DNA from: Streptococcus australis ATCC 700641
Lineage (GTDB): Bacteria; Bacillota; Bacilli; Lactobacillales; Streptococcaceae
Reading direction: 5' to 3'
Assembly: GCF_000186465.1 (NCBI RefSeq)
Contig: NZ_GL636091.1
Coordinates: 1,188,981-1,252,980, forward strand
Length of the DNA stretch: 64,000 nucleotides
The position numbers were made by a program, and so were the translations under genes. Under the pieces are notes generated by a model. That model saw only the letters and a program-made list of their open reading frames with translations. It made no database searches and was not told where the DNA came from. This document shows, in pieces, positions 8,828-16,762 of the stretch. The stretch's first letter is position 1. Each line of letters starts with the position of its first letter.

Positions 8828-9002
8828 GAGAGTGGGACAGAAATCGGTAATTCGTTAGAATTCGATTTCGTCGTCCCACCTCCGCACAGTTGAGTAGGGC
8901 TGTAAAAACTGATGAAATCAGCGTAGTAGAGCCCACTCAACCACTGCGTCTTGCTCGATAATCCAAAGACAATTGAGAGGCTAGGACTTTTGTCCCAGCC
9001 TC
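8828..9002 (-). repeat. Three-hairpin intergenic repeat, copy 1
   Basis: This is a 175-bp element, nearly identical to copies at 56151 and 63245, and lies on the minus strand downstream of the degV stop. Read on that strand it has stem I (GAGGCTGGGAC with GTCCTAGCCTC, AAAA loop), stem II (TTGAGTGGGCT with AGCCCTACTCAA around GCTGAT/ATCAGT) and stem III (GTGGGAC with GTCCCAC around GAAATCG/CGATTTC). On the plus strand stem I is followed by TTTTA, so it can terminate the exporter operon. The short ORF inside it is not a convincing gene. Confidence 0.85.
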
Positions 9003-9017
9003 TTTTATAGTTTGTTG

Positions 9018-9860
9018 TTACATTTCATAGCCGATTAAGAGGCCACCTTCTTCAGCGTAGAAGCTGCAGAGGCCTGAGGTTGGAAGAACTTCGATATCCG
9101 CATTGGCGAACTTTTCATGGACCAAGGCAGAGAGTTGTTCTACGAATTTATCGTTGCGACGATGAGCGATGGTGATATGTCCACCTTTATAGCCGGCTTT
9201 GAGCATTTCTTCAAAAGTAGTGGAAATAGCTTTCTTTTGGCCACGGGCTTTATGGAGGAGCTCAAGGGTTCCAGTATCGCTGGCTTGGCCGACCATACGG
9301 ATGTTTAAGAGGCCGACAACTGTTCCGATAATTTTATTGAGTCGGCCATTTTTGACCAAATTATCGACTTTAGCAAGGACAAAGATTAGTTTGGTTTTTT
9401 CTTGGTATTTGGTGATGACTTCGACCACTTGATCAAAGTCAAGGTCTTGGGCGATGAGTTGATGAAGTTTACGAACGAGTAGATCCACTTCACCACCAGC
9501 TGATAAGCTATCAATCACGTGAATGTTGGTAGTCGGATGATCTTCTTGATAAAGCTTTTTAGCGACTTGAGCACTATTGTGGCTACCAGACAAAGTTCCA
9601 GTGATGGTAACAACGATAATATTGTCAGCTCCCTCAAAGGCTCTCATAAAGTCATCAGGACTAGGACAAGCTGATTTGGAAGCAGTAGTCGTTGCATACA
9701 TATCTTCCATCATTTTATCTGTATCCAGATTAGCGTCGTCTGTATAGATGGTCTCACCAATCTGAATGGTAAGGGGCACTGAAACAAAGCTAGTATCTGG
9801 TGCAGCACTTTCGTAAGTACGATAATCACAGCCAGAATCTGCAATAATTTTCCATGTCAT
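9018..9860 (-). CDS. DegV family fatty-acid-binding protein
   Basis: The protein is 280 residues. Family signatures are ADSGCDYR near the N-terminus, the SACPSPDDF segment near residue 80 and GTLSGSHNSA near residue 103. DegV proteins (FakB-type) bind a fatty acid and present it to the FakA kinase for phosphorylation. The ATG at 9860 has GAGGTAA 7 bases upstream; an upstream in-frame ATG at 9899 has no site and overlaps the divergent promoter. It is transcribed away from a TetR regulator, an arrangement that suggests control by that regulator (inference). Confidence 0.88.
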   Translation of the reverse strand: MTWKIIADSGCDYRTYESAAPDTSFVSVPLTIQIGETIYTDDANLDTDKMMEDMYATTTASKSACPSPDDFMRAFEGADNIIVVTITGTLSGSHNSAQVAKKLYQEDHPTTNIHVIDSLSAGGEVDLLVRKLHQLIAQDLDFDQVVEVITKYQEKTKLIFVLAKVDNLVKNGRLNKIIGTVVGLLNIRMVGQASDTGTLELLHKARGQKKAISTTFEEMLKAGYKGGHITIAHRRNDKFVEQLSALVHEKFANADIEVLPTSGLCSFYAEEGGLLIGYEM

Positions 9861-9892
9861 TTTTATTACCTCAAAATGTAAATAATTGTACA

Positions 9893-9921
9893 TTGACAAG
9901 TGGTTAGTCTTTTTTTACAAT
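9893..9921 (+). promoter_or_regulatory. Consensus promoter for the TetR-type gene
   Basis: TTGACA (9893-9898), 17 bases, TACAAT (9916-9921). It lies in the 127-base divergent gap between degV and the regulator gene, so a regulator bound here could affect both directions. Confidence 0.7.
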
Positions 9922-9987
9922 TATATCATGAAGTTGCATTCTCTGAAAGCAGATACATTCAGATGATACAGATAGAAAGTAAGTGTT

Positions 9988-10566
9988 ATGGCAGAAAGAA
10001 AGATATCAGAAAAATCCTTAGAAAATTTGAAACGGTCCAACCAAGAAAGCAATGCCATCACACGGGAATCCTTGGAGATTTCCTTGCTTCAGTTGTTGGA
10101 TAAAAAGGACTTGAAAAAGATTACCATTTCAGAATTGGTGGAGAGAGCAGGCGTTTCTCGTGCAGCTTTTTACCGAAATTACGAGTCAAAAGAAGAATTG
10201 CTCGAATCCATCTTCCAATCAACTGTTTCGAAGATTACCAAGTCTTTGGAAGGCTATAATTTCAAGACCGATTTGTACCAGATTTGGGTCTATCTCTTTA
10301 AAGAGGCCAAGAAGGAAGCCCGCATTATCAGCTTGGCCGTCGATTATAATTTTGAGAAACTGCTCACCAAGGCCGTTTATGAATTTCTGGAAAAGAGGAG
10401 TAAAAGTCAAAAATCCTCACAAGGCCCAGCTAGTTATCTGAATTCCTTCCTCAGCTCAGCTATTGTCTCTGTCCTAGCCAAGTGGATTAAGGATGGCATG
10501 AAGGTGCCGGCGGAGAAGATGGCTTCCTTAGGTCTTCCCTTGTTTCCACAAAAGAAAAGAAAATAA
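9988..10566 (+). CDS. TetR family transcriptional regulator
   Basis: This is a 192-residue regulator. The N-terminal helix-turn-helix, about residues 30-75, reads ITISELVERAGVSRAAFYRN followed by a KEELL segment, typical of TetR/DhaS-like proteins. The C-terminal half is a divergent ligand domain. It faces the degV gene across a 127-base gap holding a strong promoter, so autoregulation and control of degV are plausible. Shine-Dalgarno complementarity before the ATG is weak. A bidirectional terminator follows. Confidence 0.85.
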   Translation: MAERKISEKSLENLKRSNQESNAITRESLEISLLQLLDKKDLKKITISELVERAGVSRAAFYRNYESKEELLESIFQSTVSKITKSLEGYNFKTDLYQIWVYLFKEAKKEARIISLAVDYNFEKLLTKAVYEFLEKRSKSQKSSQGPASYLNSFLSSAIVSVLAKWIKDGMKVPAEKMASLGLPLFPQKKRK

Positions 10567-10567
10567 G

Positions 10568-10620
10568 AAAAATGATCTACTAGATCGAGTGTTTACTTCG
10601 ATTCCGGTAGATCATTTTTT
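10568..10620. terminator. Bidirectional terminator between convergent genes
   Basis: AAAAATGATCTAC (10568-10580) pairs with GTAGATCATTTTT (10607-10619), with an inner TCGA/TCGA pairing. It has A-rich and T-rich flanks, so it works in both directions. The stop codon of the minus-strand kinase-like gene lies inside the loop. Confidence 0.8.
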
Positions 10621-11123
10621 ACTTTATCTAGGAAACGGTCCAGTTCCTTTTGATTCCTGAGAGAGATAAATTTTTCGGGGTAGGTGGAGTGGATGTTTTG
10701 ATACCTTACTCTGGCAGTTTTTGTTCGTCCATCCCAGAGAATCCAACGGATGAATTCCCAGTCAAAGCGTTCAGGGCAGCCTTCTGCCATACTCTCACGG
10801 ACGCGGCCTTTATAACGGCGATATCGTTTCCACCCTCTATAGAGGCAGTTCCAACGAGAGAAGTTGAGAAAGATGATCTGGTCGGCTTGCTCCATTCTCT
10901 CCTCATAGCAGCAGCAAGAGTAATTGCCATCAATAACCCAGTCTCTATGATCGCTGAGAAACTGTTTCATTTCTTGCTCCATCCAATCTCGGTCACTGTC
11001 TATCCAACCCGGTTGAAATTGAAGGGTATCCATGTGGAGCTTTGGAATGGAGTAGTAACGGGCTAGGTTTTCAGCCAAAGTTGACTTGCCGGATCCTGAA
11101 TAGCCGATAATCATAATTTTCAT
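10593..11123 (-). CDS. P-loop kinase-like protein (FlaR / DNA topology modulation family)
   Basis: The 176-residue protein begins MKIMIIGYSGSGKSTLAE, a Walker A loop at residues 7-15, and belongs to the adenylate-kinase-like family often annotated as DNA topology modulation protein (FlaR). A cysteine pair follows in NYSCCCYEE near residue 68. The later W/R-rich stretch (NCLYRGWKRYRRYKGRVRE) is typical of this family. The ATG at 11123 has GAGGAG 6 bases upstream. The physiological substrate is not known. Its stop falls within the shared terminator with the TetR gene. Confidence 0.75.
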   Translation of the reverse strand: MKIMIIGYSGSGKSTLAENLARYYSIPKLHMDTLQFQPGWIDSDRDWMEQEMKQFLSDHRDWVIDGNYSCCCYEERMEQADQIIFLNFSRWNCLYRGWKRYRRYKGRVRESMAEGCPERFDWEFIRWILWDGRTKTARVRYQNIHSTYPEKFISLRNQKELDRFLDKVKNDLPESK

Positions 11124-11146
11124 GTCTTCTCCTCATTTGGAAGCAA

Positions 11147-11168
11147 CAAAAAAAGCTCCGAGGAGCTC
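11147..11168 (-). terminator. Terminator of rpsT
   Basis: On the minus strand GAGCTCC and GGAGCT form a short GC-rich stem closed by a 2-base turn and followed by seven T residues. It lies just after the rpsT stop codon. Confidence 0.8.
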
Positions 11169-11188
11169 ATTTTGTATGCAATGCTTGA

Positions 11189-11422
11189 TTAGCCAAGTTT
11201 TGCTGCAAGACGTGCTTTGTCACGGCTAGCTTTGTTTTTGTGGATCAAACCTTTAGTTTCTGCTTTATCGATAGCTGAGCTAGCAGCGCGGTAAAGTTCT
11301 TCAGATGGGTTTGCTTCAAAAGCTTTGATTGCAGTACGCATAGCTGATTTTTGAGCTGAGTTTTTTTCGTTTTGTTTAACGTTCAATTCAGCGCGTTTGA
11401 TAGCTGATTTAATGTTTGCCAA
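11189..11422 (-). CDS. rpsT: 30S ribosomal protein S20
   Basis: This 77-residue basic protein binds 16S rRNA in the small subunit. The sequence begins [13 protein letters not shown] after the initiator and ends KARLAAKLG, as in other firmicute S20 proteins. The start is a TTG at 11422 with GGAGGTG 6 bases upstream; the in-frame ATG further up overlaps that site. A UUG start is also found in E. coli rpsT, where it is part of autogenous control. The gene is monocistronic, with its own promoter and terminator. Confidence 0.95.
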   Translation of the reverse strand: MANIKSAIKRAELNVKQNEKNSAQKSAMRTAIKAFEANPSEELYRAASSAIDKAETKGLIHKNKASRDKARLAAKLG

Positions 11423-11455
11423 TTTTTTCACCTCCAATGATAATCTAACTCTCTT

Positions 11456-11484
11456 ATTATATCTGAAAACTTTTCTTTTGACAA
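11456..11484 (-). promoter_or_regulatory. Promoter of rpsT
   Basis: On the minus strand TTGTCA (11484-11479), a 17-base spacer and TATAAT (11461-11456) precede rpsT. Confidence 0.75.
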
Positions 11485-11544
11485 GCCCAAACTAATTTTT
11501 CTTCGAATCGCTATTTTTTTAAAGATCATTTTGTCTTAAAACTC

Positions 11545-12465
11545 TTATCTCTTGAGATAGATTTCGTCGATCTCATGGTTGGCAGATTTGTGCAGGATCA
11601 GTTCGGCTCGGTTCCGGGTGGGCTCGATATAGTCTTTTAGATTTAAGAGGTTGATCGACTCCCATACCTGATGAGCGAAGGCGAGGACTTCTTCTTCAGG
11701 TTGCTTGGTAAAGCGGTGGTAGTAGTTGTTTGGATCATCCTTTGCACGGTCCAACAACTTTTTAAAGCGATCGATATACCAGGATTCAATATTGGCAACC
11801 TCAGCATCCACATAGATGGAGAAGTCAAAGAAGTCTGTCATATAGAGCCGATCATTTTGAGGATTCTGAAAGACGTTGATTCCTTCTACGATAATGAAGT
11901 CCGCAGCTTGGATGGTTTGCTTCTGGTCAGGGACGATATCATAAATCTCGTGAGAATAGACGGGGATTTGATAGCTTTGACCATTTTTGAGTTGGTTGAG
12001 GAAATCCAAAAGGAGCTCCATATCATAACTTTCAGGGAAGCCCTTGCGATTGAGAATGTTTTGTTCAATCAAGGTGGCGTTGGGATACAAGAAACCATCG
12101 GTGGTCACCAATTCAACAGTAGAATCTGAAAAGGTCCGAGAAAGAAGGATTTGAAGGAGACGACTAGTCGTTGATTTGCCGACAGCCACGCTCCCTGAAA
12201 TTCCAATCATAAAAGGCTGTTTTTTACTTTCCTGTTGGAGAAAAATGCCTTTTGAGAATGCTAAATCCTCTTTCGCTTTTTTGTAGATTTGAATCAGATG
12301 TGTCAAGGGTAAGTAGATATCTGTTACATCTTGCAAGCTAATGAGGTCGTTAAAACTCTTGATTGAATTCAATTCCTCTTCAGACAGAGGAGGGGTTGAT
12401 TTCCGGTGGAGATTTTGCCAAGTTTGTCGATTGATCTTTTCGAAGTGTAGAAATTCTTTATCCAT
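11545..12465 (-). CDS. coaA: Type I pantothenate kinase
   Basis: This 306-residue enzyme phosphorylates pantothenate, the first step of coenzyme A synthesis. The P-loop [15 protein letters not shown] is near residue 95. [10 protein letters not shown] and the [11 protein letters not shown] segment follow, and the C-terminus carries the FTKQPEEE and [11 protein letters not shown] motifs of the family. The ATG at 12465 lies 6 bases after AAAGG; an upstream ATG at 12483 would add six residues and has no good site. It is divergent from the methyltransferase gene, with back-to-back promoters. Confidence 0.95.
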   Translation of the reverse strand: MDKEFLHFEKINRQTWQNLHRKSTPPLSEEELNSIKSFNDLISLQDVTDIYLPLTHLIQIYKKAKEDLAFSKGIFLQQESKKQPFMIGISGSVAVGKSTTSRLLQILLSRTFSDSTVELVTTDGFLYPNATLIEQNILNRKGFPESYDMELLLDFLNQLKNGQSYQIPVYSHEIYDIVPDQKQTIQAADFIIVEGINVFQNPQNDRLYMTDFFDFSIYVDAEVANIESWYIDRFKKLLDRAKDDPNNYYHRFTKQPEEEVLAFAHQVWESINLLNLKDYIEPTRNRAELILHKSANHEIDEIYLKR

Positions 12466-12493
12466 TGCAAGCCTTTCCTCCATAGTGACCTTT

Positions 12494-12522
12494 AGTATAT
12501 CAGTTTTGAGATCTTCTGTAAA
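12494..12522 (-). promoter_or_regulatory. Promoter of coaA
   Basis: On the minus strand TTTACA (12522-12517), 17 bases and TATACT (12499-12494), the latter preceded by an extended TGA. It abuts the divergent methyltransferase promoter. Confidence 0.65.
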
Positions 12523-12525
12523 CGA

Positions 12526-12554
12526 TTTAAAAATAGGTTAAATTATGCTATAAT
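12526..12554 (+). promoter_or_regulatory. Promoter placed 6 bases from the methyltransferase start codon
   Basis: TTTAAA (12526-12531), 17 bases and TATAAT (12549-12554) are followed after only 6 bases by the conserved ATG at 12561. Transcription should begin at or next to that ATG, which implies a leaderless message. Confidence 0.65.
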
Positions 12555-12560
12555 GCTAAT

Positions 12561-13154
12561 ATGAGTAAAATGTACTATGACGAACATCCAGATGCCCAAC
12601 ATGATATCCATGAGTTAGATGTGGTTCTTTTAGGGGAGCGGATGAAATTTCTGACGGATGCCGGTGTTTTTAGTAAGAAAATGATCGACTTTGGTAGCCA
12701 AGTCCTTTTATCTTGTTTGTCCTTCCAGCAAGGAGAGACGGTTTTGGATGTTGGTTGCGGGTATGGTCCACTTGGTCTCTCTTTGGTTAAGGCCCAAGGG
12801 ATCCATGCGACTATGGTAGACGTCAATACACGGGCTTTAGATCTAGCTCAGAAAAACGCAGATTTAAATCAAGTTGAAGCAAAAATCTTCCAATCCAATG
12901 TTTATGATCAGGTTGAGGGAAGTTTTGATCATATTATCAGTAATCCTCCCATTCGGGCTGGGAAAAAGGTAGTCCATCAAGTGCTTTCTGGAAGTTTTGA
13001 CCATTTGAATCCTGGTGGAGACTTAACCATTGTCATCCAGAAAAAACAGGGAGCTCCAAGTGCGAAGGCCAAAATGGAGGAAGTCTTTGGGAATTGTGAA
13101 ATCCTCAAAAAAGACAAAGGTTATTATATTTTAAGGAGTGAAAAAGTCACATGA
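12561..13154 (+). CDS. Class I SAM-dependent methyltransferase, RsmC-like
   Basis: The 197-residue protein has SAM motif I DVGCGYGPLG near residue 66 and the amino-methyltransferase motif SNPPIRAGK near 131. Both are typical of RsmC-type rRNA guanine-N2 methyltransferases. Its N-terminus MSKMYYDEH matches the family start. No Shine-Dalgarno precedes the ATG, and the -10 box ends 6 bases before it, so translation is probably leaderless. A start at Met4 (12570) would also have almost no leader. The stop overlaps the pdp start (ATGA), making it the first gene of the nucleoside operon, a common streptococcal arrangement. The rRNA target is inferred from family only. Confidence 0.85.
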   Translation: MSKMYYDEHPDAQHDIHELDVVLLGERMKFLTDAGVFSKKMIDFGSQVLLSCLSFQQGETVLDVGCGYGPLGLSLVKAQGIHATMVDVNTRALDLAQKNADLNQVEAKIFQSNVYDQVEGSFDHIISNPPIRAGKKVVHQVLSGSFDHLNPGGDLTIVIQKKQGAPSAKAKMEEVFGNCEILKKDKGYYILRSEKVT

Positions 13155-14428
13155 GAGCTGTAGATATCATTCAGAAAAAACGTGATGGCATTGAGTTGAG
13201 TAAAGATGAGATTCATTGGTTGATCGAAGGCTATGTGGCTGGAACAGTACCTGATTATCAAATGGCTGCCTTTGCCATGGCGGTTTATTTCAAGGGGATG
13301 ACGACCCGAGAAATTTCAGATTTGACCATGAAGATGGTGGAGACAGGGGAGCAATTCGACCTTTCCGCTATTAAAGGCATCAAGGTGGACAAACACTCAA
13401 CAGGTGGTGTAGGGGACAAAGTAACGATTGTATTGGCCCCTCTAGTAGCCAGCTTTGGAGTTCCAGTAGCCAAGATGAGTGGTCGTGGTCTTGGACATAC
13501 AGGGGGGACCATTGATAAATTGGAATCGATTAAGGGATTCCAAGTTGAGCGGACCCAAGAAGAGTTCATCAAACAAGTACAAGACATTGGTCTTTCTGTT
13601 ATCGGCCAATCTGATCAATTGGTCATGGCGGATAAGCTTCTCTATGCACTTCGAGATGTGACGGCAACAGTTGACACGATTCCATTGATTGCCAGTTCCG
13701 TTATGAGTAAGAAGATTGCGGCTGGAGCAGATGCTATCCTTCTCGATGTTACCGTTGGAGAAGGGGCCTTTATGAAGACCATCGAAGAGGCGCGTGAATT
13801 GGCCCGCACTATGGTGGACCTTGGAAATGCTGTCGGGCGCAAGACCATTGCTGTCTTGACGGATATGAGCCAACCTTTGGGAACCAGCATTGGGAACCGT
13901 CTTGAAATTCTTGAAGCCTTAGATATTCTTCAAGGCAAAGGTAGAGAAGATGTCACCCACTTCATTTGTGAATTGGCTCAAATTATGTTGGAGCTTGGCG
14001 GGGTAACGGCCAGCTTGGAAGAAGTCAAGCAACATCTGACAGCCGGCAAAGCTCTGAAGAAATTTGAAGAAATGGTCCTTGCTCAAGGTGGCGATTTAGA
14101 AGATCTCTACCGTCCAGTTCAGGTAAAAGAACAGGTGCCTGTCTATGCAGAAGAGGATGGCTATATTGCAGCCTTGCCTGCCATGGAACACGGACTCTTC
14201 GCTATGCGTCTGGGGGCTGGCAGAGCAGTAAAATCAGATGATTTAGACTATGAAACAGGAATTGTTTTTGCTAAGAAAGTCGGTGATCCTGTTCAAAAAG
14301 GGGAGCTTGTTGCAACTATTTATACAAATTTAGAAATTTGTCAAAAAAACATTGCAGAATTCCAAAAAAATGTTAAAATACTAGACGAGGTTGTAAGCGT
14401 TTCAGAGATTATTGAAATCGTTTCGTAA
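13151..14428 (+). CDS. pdp: Pyrimidine-nucleoside phosphorylase
   Basis: This 425-residue enzyme cleaves uridine and thymidine/deoxyuridine with phosphate. Signatures are KHSTGGVGDK near residue 81 (phosphate binding), SGRGLGHTGGT near 110 and the C-terminal barrel-sandwich hybrid domain (AEEDGYIAALP onwards). The length matches firmicute PyNP. It is translationally coupled to the methyltransferase by an ATGA overlap. The sugar phosphate it makes is consumed by the next enzyme, DeoC. Confidence 0.95.
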   Translation: MRAVDIIQKKRDGIELSKDEIHWLIEGYVAGTVPDYQMAAFAMAVYFKGMTTREISDLTMKMVETGEQFDLSAIKGIKVDKHSTGGVGDKVTIVLAPLVASFGVPVAKMSGRGLGHTGGTIDKLESIKGFQVERTQEEFIKQVQDIGLSVIGQSDQLVMADKLLYALRDVTATVDTIPLIASSVMSKKIAAGADAILLDVTVGEGAFMKTIEEARELARTMVDLGNAVGRKTIAVLTDMSQPLGTSIGNRLEILEALDILQGKGREDVTHFICELAQIMLELGGVTASLEEVKQHLTAGKALKKFEEMVLAQGGDLEDLYRPVQVKEQVPVYAEEDGYIAALPAMEHGLFAMRLGAGRAVKSDDLDYETGIVFAKKVGDPVQKGELVATIYTNLEICQKNIAEFQKNVKILDEVVSVSEIIEIVS

Positions 14429-14452
14429 TTCATTTGGGGGGGAGATTTATTA

Positions 14453-15115
14453 ATGAAATTAAACAAATATATTGACCACACATTATTAAAACCTGATGCA
14501 CAACAAGAACAAATCGAGGCTTTGATCGAAGAAGCGAAAGAATATGATTTTGCGAGTGTTTGTGTCCAACCGACCTGGGTTAACTTCGCTGCAGAAGGAC
14601 TTCGGGATTCAGATGTAAAAGTGTGTACGGTGATTGGTTTTCCTCTTGGCGCGAACACACCAGCTGTTAAAGCATTTGAAACTCAAAATGCCATCCAAAA
14701 TGGAGCCGATGAGATCGATATGGTCATCAATATCGGTGCCTTGAAATCAAAAAATCTGACATTAGTAGAAGAAGATATTCAGGCCGTTGTAGAAGCAAGT
14801 GGCGATCGCTTGGTAAAAGTGATTATCGAAACTTGCTTATTAACTGAAACTGAAAAAGTAGTGGCTTGCCAGATTGCCAAATTGGCAGGAGCAGACTTTG
14901 TGAAAACTTCGACTGGCTTCTCTAGTGGTGGAGCAAACGTTGAGGATGTTGCCCTCATGCGCCAGGTTGTTGGACCGGATATGGGAGTGAAAGCATCTGG
15001 AGGTACTCGTAGCTATGAGGATGCTCAAGCTATGATCCAAGCGGGTGCTAACCGAATCGGCACTTCCTCTGGAGTAGCCATCATGAAGGGAGAAGTAGCC
15101 CATGGCGACTACTGA
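14453..15115 (+). CDS. deoC: Deoxyribose-phosphate aldolase
   Basis: The 220-residue class I aldolase splits 2-deoxyribose 5-phosphate to acetaldehyde and glyceraldehyde 3-phosphate. The Schiff-base lysine is Lys151 in [10 protein letters not shown]; the assisting lysine is in ASGGTRS near residue 180, and KVIIETCLL precedes. A GGGGGGAG site lies 7 bases before the ATG. Its last 14 bases overlap cdd. It completes breakdown of deoxynucleosides handled by Pdp. Confidence 0.96.
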   Translation: MKLNKYIDHTLLKPDAQQEQIEALIEEAKEYDFASVCVQPTWVNFAAEGLRDSDVKVCTVIGFPLGANTPAVKAFETQNAIQNGADEIDMVINIGALKSKNLTLVEEDIQAVVEASGDRLVKVIIETCLLTETEKVVACQIAKLAGADFVKTSTGFSSGGANVEDVALMRQVVGPDMGVKASGGTRSYEDAQAMIQAGANRIGTSSGVAIMKGEVAHGDY

Positions 15116-15491
15116 GTTGATTGACCTAGCTGTAAAAACAAGCGAGAATGCTTACGTGCCTTATTCTCACTTTCCAATTGGAGCTGTCTTAGTTACAGCA
15201 GAGGGAAAGATTTATACAGGAGTCAATGTTGAAAATGCGAGCTTCGGCTTGACCAATTGTGGCGAGCGGACAGCCATCTTTAAGGCTGTTTCAGAAGGAG
15301 AGCGTTCATTTAAGGAATTAATTATTTATGGTCAGACGGAAAAACCAGTTTCACCCTGTGGTGCTTGTCGCCAGGTGATGGCTGAATTTTTCGAGCCAGA
15401 CCTACCGGTTACTCTGGTAGCCAAAGATAAATCGACGGTCGTGATGACGGTCAAGGAATTGCTTCCATATTCCTTTACAGATCTTACCTAG
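15102..15491 (+). CDS. cdd: Cytidine deaminase
   Basis: The 129-residue zinc enzyme deaminates cytidine and deoxycytidine to feed Pdp. Zinc ligands are Cys53 in NCGERTA with catalytic Glu55, and Cys86 and Cys89 in PCGACRQ. The length and motif spacing match the tetrameric B. subtilis type. The start lies inside deoC, which suggests coupling. The stop codon is in the loop of an 11-bp inverted repeat. Confidence 0.96.
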   Translation: MATTELIDLAVKTSENAYVPYSHFPIGAVLVTAEGKIYTGVNVENASFGLTNCGERTAIFKAVSEGERSFKELIIYGQTEKPVSPCGACRQVMAEFFEPDLPVTLVAKDKSTVVMTVKELLPYSFTDLT

Positions 15492-15506
15492 TAACATCTG
15501 TAAAGG
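15472..15506 (+). repeat. Perfect 11-bp inverted repeat straddling the cdd stop codon
   Basis: CCTTTACAGAT (15472-15482) pairs with ATCTGTAAAGG (15496-15506); the 13-base loop contains the cdd TAG. There is no T tract, so it is not a standard terminator. An mRNA stability or processing element between the enzyme genes and bmpA is plausible. Confidence 0.55.
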
Positions 15507-15569
15507 CGGTCTATTGACCCTTTCATTAATCCGCAACTTAGTTGCATATCTTATTTAGGAGGTTCAGAA

Positions 15570-16625
15570 ATGAACAAGAAACAATGGTTAGGCCTAGGTC
15601 TAGTAACTGTCGCTGCAATCGGACTTGCTGCATGTGGAAATCGTGCGTCTCGCAAAGATTCTTCAGATGCAAAAACTGATTTAAAAGCTGCTATCGTTAC
15701 TGACACAGGTGGTGTTGATGATAAATCATTTAACCAATCTGCATGGGAAGGTCTACAAGCTTGGGGTAAAGAAAACGGTCTTTCTAAAGATAACGGCTTT
15801 ACTTATTTCCAATCTACAAGTGAAGCAGATTTTGCAAATAACTTTAGCCAAGCTGCTACAAACGGCTACAAATTAGTTTACGGTGTTGGTTACAAACTTG
15901 CTCCAGCTGTTACAGCTGCTGCAGATGAAAATGCTGATATCAACTATGTTATCATTGACTCTGTTGTAGGCGACAAAAAGAACGTAGCATCTGCTGTTTT
16001 TGCAGATAATGAAGCTGCTTATCTTGCAGGGGTTGCTGCTGCCAAAACAACTAAGACTAACAAAGTTGGTTTCATCGGTGGAGCACGTGGTGAAGTTATC
16101 ACTCGTTTCGAAAAAGGATTTGAAGCAGGCGTGAAGTCTGTAAACAAAGACATTTCAGTAGACGTACAATATGCTGAAGACTTCAACAACCCTGAAAAAG
16201 GTAGAACCATTGCAGCGACACAATACGCTGCAGGAGCTGACGTTATTTACCAAGCTGCTGGTGGTACAGGAGCTGGTGTCTTCAAGGAAGCAAAAGACTT
16301 GAACGAGAAGAAAAACGAAGACGAAAAAGTTTGGGTTCTTGGTGTAGACCGTGACCAAGTTGATGAAGGTAAATACACTTCAAAAGATGGTAAAGAATCT
16401 AACTTCGTATTGGCTTCTACTTTGAAACAAGTTGGTAAAACTGTTCAAGAAATCGCAACTCAAACTGCTGATGGCAAATTCCCAGGTGGAAAAGTGATCA
16501 CATTTGGTTTGAAAGATGGTGGTGTTGATTTGACAACTTCTAATCTTTCTGAAGATGCTAAAAAAGCAGTAGAAGATGCTAAAAAACAAATTATCGATGG
16601 TAGTGTAAAAGCACCTGAGAAATAA
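15570..16625 (+). CDS. bmpA: BmpA-type nucleoside-binding lipoprotein
   Basis: This 351-residue lipoprotein has a signal peptide ending in lipobox LAAC (Cys22) and binds nucleosides for the ABC importer encoded next. Family motifs are TDTGGVDDKSFNQSAWEG near residue 45, FADNEAAYLAGVAAA near 145 and WVLGVDRDQ near 255. A strong AGGAGG site precedes the ATG. It follows cdd after 78 bases and is separated from nupA by a hairpin with a T run, which fits higher expression of the binding protein than of the membrane parts. Confidence 0.93.
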   Translation: MNKKQWLGLGLVTVAAIGLAACGNRASRKDSSDAKTDLKAAIVTDTGGVDDKSFNQSAWEGLQAWGKENGLSKDNGFTYFQSTSEADFANNFSQAATNGYKLVYGVGYKLAPAVTAAADENADINYVIIDSVVGDKKNVASAVFADNEAAYLAGVAAAKTTKTNKVGFIGGARGEVITRFEKGFEAGVKSVNKDISVDVQYAEDFNNPEKGRTIAATQYAAGADVIYQAAGGTGAGVFKEAKDLNEKKNEDEKVWVLGVDRDQVDEGKYTSKDGKESNFVLASTLKQVGKTVQEIATQTADGKFPGGKVITFGLKDGGVDLTTSNLSEDAKKAVEDAKKQIIDGSVKAPEK

Positions 16626-16635
16626 AACCTTCCAG

Positions 16636-16666
16636 AAGCGATCCATCCTTCTTGGGTCGCTTTTTT
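16636..16666 (+). terminator. Terminator-like hairpin between bmpA and nupA
   Basis: AAGCGATCC (16636-16644) pairs with GGGTCGCTT (16654-16662), followed by T residues to 16666. It lies 10 bases after the bmpA stop. Because nupA lacks an obvious strong promoter, partial read-through would set the stoichiometry. Confidence 0.75.
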
Positions 16667-16762
16667 ATGAGGTGTTGGGACATTTTGTCTCAATAGAACT
16701 TACTAACTCGTTTAGCAGGTCCTACTGAAATAAAATATAGTTTTCTAGAAAGGAATATTCGA

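Noticed and set aside
8752..8940. Minus-strand 62-codon ORF with the MSGLYYADFISFYSPTQ sequence, also seen at 56138-56530 and 63307-63501
   Set aside because: It is the translation of stems II and III of the 175-bp repeat. There is no ribosome site, and the reading frame runs off into unrelated flanking sequence in each copy.
13442..13873. 143-codon minus-strand ORF within pdp
   Set aside because: Shadow of the conserved pdp frame.
15472..15506. Intrinsic terminator after cdd
   Set aside because: The inverted repeat is perfect but followed by CGGTCTATTGACC, not a T tract; listed as a repeat instead.
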